A stretch of DNA of 64,000 bases from positions 21,010,304-21,074,303 of the forward strand of contig OZ234496.1 of NCBI GenBank assembly GCA_965153455.1. The letters run 5' to 3'. The notes beneath the pieces were generated by a model. It was not told where the DNA came from, did not search any database, and saw only the letters and a list, made by a program, of their open reading frames with translations. This document shows positions 61,540 to 64,000 of this stretch, piece after piece (the stretch's first letter is position 1; every line of letters begins with the position of its first letter). A program made the translations under genes and the position numbers. The stretch is from Sphagnum compactum. Its lineage: Eukaryota > Bryophyta > Sphagnopsida > Sphagnales.

Positions 61540-63010
61540 AGAAGAAATAGGTCATCATTAACATAAGCATATATAGATCACAAGGGGGAGGGTTCTTACA
61601 TTCTTGCAGCTCTGGGGCATGAAGATAGGGCTGAGGTGTCTGCATACCAGCCACATCAGCTGCACCATTTGGATTCCCCAACTTTTGTTTTGGAGTTCAT
61701 CATTTATAGTTGAGGCACTTTGTGGATGTGCGCAGCCACTCTCTATGATGATTGGCACCTTGCTTTTTATTTTGGTTTGGATTTGTTGTGTTGTTGTTTA
61801 TTTTGACAAGTAGTTGCTATGGTTTGATGGTGCTCGGCGTTGAAGGTTTGGAGGGGGCATTCTTGATTGCTTGGAGAAAATGGGCAAGAGAGGATTGGTC
61901 AAGTTGGTGAAGCTAAGTTAAGATGAAAGATATATGAGGAGACATCTACAAGCGAAAAGGGGGAAGTTTTTCAAGAATAGAATCCTTGTGATATATTGTT
62001 TAAGTGATTAACAGTTGAATCGATCTAGCTTGTGGTAGTATGTTGAAAAGTTGCAATTTGGATACAACACAAAATCTCCATTGTGTTTGTGTTGCATTTT
62101 AAACAAAGCTGACTTAATTGTGTAGTTAGGGGTCAAACATGGAGAAGTGATCACAAGTTCAAGGGAATTTGAAAACGGTCTGAGGGATGTGTGACACGTG
62201 TGATGTATTGGTGTATGTCGTATGGTGTTGTGAACTGTGGGAAGCAGAGAAAGTACCTTGATATTTGGGAGCTTTGAAACAAGGATTGCACTAAGAAAGA
62301 GTGTTGCATTACTAAAATAATTTGTTAAACCTGTTGCAATTTCATATCTTTGTCCACCTCCATCCTATCAGTTCATATCATGAAGCAAAGAGCATTGTGA
62401 ACATGTAGTGATTACTAAGTGCTAAGTAAGGGGACTATACTAAAGTTGTTAGTTTGTGATTTCTGAGTCGTTGTGTTCATGTTTTTGTTGCATTTATACT
62501 TTCTTGTTGATTGTTTTGGGATTCTCCGAACTTTTGTTGTCAATGGGTTTCATGGTGTATGGGAAATGTCGTCCTAGGGCCAGTTGGCTCATGAAAATGA
62601 ATTCAGAATGAACTGATCTCCATGGACCCATAGATTTATATGACCCATATAGAATAGGATATCGAGTACTTCATGCACAATAAAAATAATGGAAGAGGTG
62701 GAAACATAAAATCACATGTTTAGGTCATGCATATACTTTATGTTAAGATCATATTATAATTGTTAAATCCTTTTGTGATTGTTTTAGGGAATACAAATGT
62801 GATGTTCCATGTTCTTTTTGTTATAGCTTTTCCTTTAGAGTGGGAGGGATCTTACTAAAGGATCTTACTCTGGATCTTACTCTTACTTATAGCCATAAAA
62901 GATCTTGCACTCTTAAAGAGCAAGCATAATATCCCTCTCCTTTTGGAAGAAAGATATAAAGTAGCTTCCAAATACACTAATGAAATTTTGTTGAAGGTTT
63001 TATATAAAGC
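61540..63010. other. Intergenic, with fragments of the MITE-like family
   Basis: The stretch 61550-61605 (catatatagatcacaagg, gagggttcttaca) matches the left side of the element at 14.7 kb. The stretch 62830-63010 (gagtgggagggatcttact, aatatccctctcc, gatataaagtag) matches its hairpin and right side. The two may be separate fragments. The latter has an imperfect hairpin with repeated gatcttact words. Confidence 0.4.
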
Positions 63011-64000
63011 CCATGCCCATTACTTTGGATAAGGTAGCAAGCAAGCCCATCATGGTGAGTTAGGTGACGCACCCAACATAATGTGCAAAGCTAAGGTCAT
63101 TCCATGCCATTAAGGTTTAGGGTGGCAAAGTTAACTTTTTTTAAAATATTGTTCGCCATAGATTTTGGTCATTATTAAGAGTGTATTATCATTAGTAGAG
63201 GATTATGTCAAGTAATATGGTCAAGGAAATGACATAATTTGCCACCCTAGGGTGAAAATCCTTTAAAGTGTACCACACAAGATGAAAAGGGTCTAGTCCT
63301 TACTGCAATCATTTTTTACCCTATATTTTGATTCCCACAAAAAATAATGAATCAAAAGTTGTCAAAATTTTCAAAAGGACTATATTTTAGACTATTACAA
63401 TTATAAATTTCATCATAATCATCCATAAATGTGATTTTACATGACAAAAGAGGACTAGGTAAAAAAGACAGAAAAGGGTGACGTTGTAACAAGATTTTGG
63501 TATACCTTAAAAAATTTGCACCCCTAAACCTTAATGTTCTTACAAAGATGTTAACCAAAATATAGCATGATGATATATTTGTACCCATTAATTTTTATAA
63601 ATGTTAATTATATATCCAACCTTTATAAATGTAATGAAAATCAATCATATCCATGGTACATGTATAAATGTTAATTGATTATATATGTCACATTTTTACA
63701 AGTGTTGATTAATTATACCCATTCATACCAATAAATATTAAATTATTATACCAATACGGGTTCCACATTGCTAATCATTATTAATGATAATCATTTTTCT
63801 ATTTTTCTATTTTTTATGTTTCATTGGTTTTGGATAGTTCATCATTATTATGTTTGAATGTCTAATTTAATTTGAATTAATTTAATTATCGTGGAATGAA
63901 AAGGCATATGTTAATTTGCCTTTTCATATTCATATTGGTGGCTAAGGAAAAATCGTGAAGTAGTTATTAAAAAAAGGAGTGAAGTAGTTATTAAGAAAGT
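63011..64000. other. AT-rich intergenic sequence with short repeats
   Basis: Imperfect repeats of ataaatgttaatta(t)tata occur between about 63597 and 63740. The final 46 bases contain two copies of gtgaagtagttattaa(a/g)aaa. No gene is seen. Confidence 0.45.

Overview
The window is nuclear DNA of a land plant. It holds three multi-exon genes with GT-AG introns and recognisable plant proteins, about 13 to 28 kb of repeats at the left, and an AT-rich gene-poor stretch at the right. An augmin subunit of plant type, a plant receptor-like pseudokinase, decayed Ty3 and Ty1 retroelements and, unexpectedly, a TMC-family channel suggest a non-seed land plant (bryophyte, lycophyte or fern). I cannot place it more precisely from sequence alone.

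Layout. Positions 1-2147 are a two-unit tandem duplication of 1,075 bp. From about 2.9 to 13.6 kb and again from 20.8 to 24.7 kb lie copies of one dispersed repeat family. Its fullest members (6122-9873 and 20789-24718) carry an internal 144-bp minisatellite and a 250-bp fold-back. Between them are a 191-bp tandem array (15.5-16.7 kb), a MITE-like hairpin element (14.6-14.9 kb) and a Ty3/gypsy integrase relic (17.9-19 kb). A decayed Ty1/copia reverse transcriptase (26.8-27.5 kb) and a small unrecognised broken coding segment (25.7-26.1 kb) precede the gene cluster.

The gene cluster starts with a 14-exon TMC (transmembrane channel-like) gene on the minus strand (28687-34149, modelled protein 724 aa). 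It stands head to head, across a 735-bp shared promoter, with a complete 18-exon AUG3/HAUS3 augmin gene on the plus strand (34885-41399, 616 aa). The shared promoter carries a 34-bp palindrome centred on an E2F-type TTTGGCGC site. A broken protein kinase pseudogene (about 44.7-46.0 kb) separates this pair from a two-exon LRR receptor pseudokinase of the GHR1/At5g10020 type on the minus strand (47664-51033, 1,054 aa). From 51.4 kb to the end I see only short tandem repeats, a MITE-like relative and AT-rich DNA.

The most interesting element is the plant TMC gene. TMC proteins are known from animal mechanotransduction, while plant mechanosensation is usually attributed to the related OSCA family. 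The sequence supports all ten expected membrane segments over consecutive exons with consistent splice phases. It also shows oddities: a C-T-E in place of the family's C-W-E triplet, a probable GC-AG intron, an in-frame stop-free first intron and an intronic minisatellite. Exon boundaries were assigned by eye from reading frame, splice dinucleotides and family resemblance, and no alignment was run.
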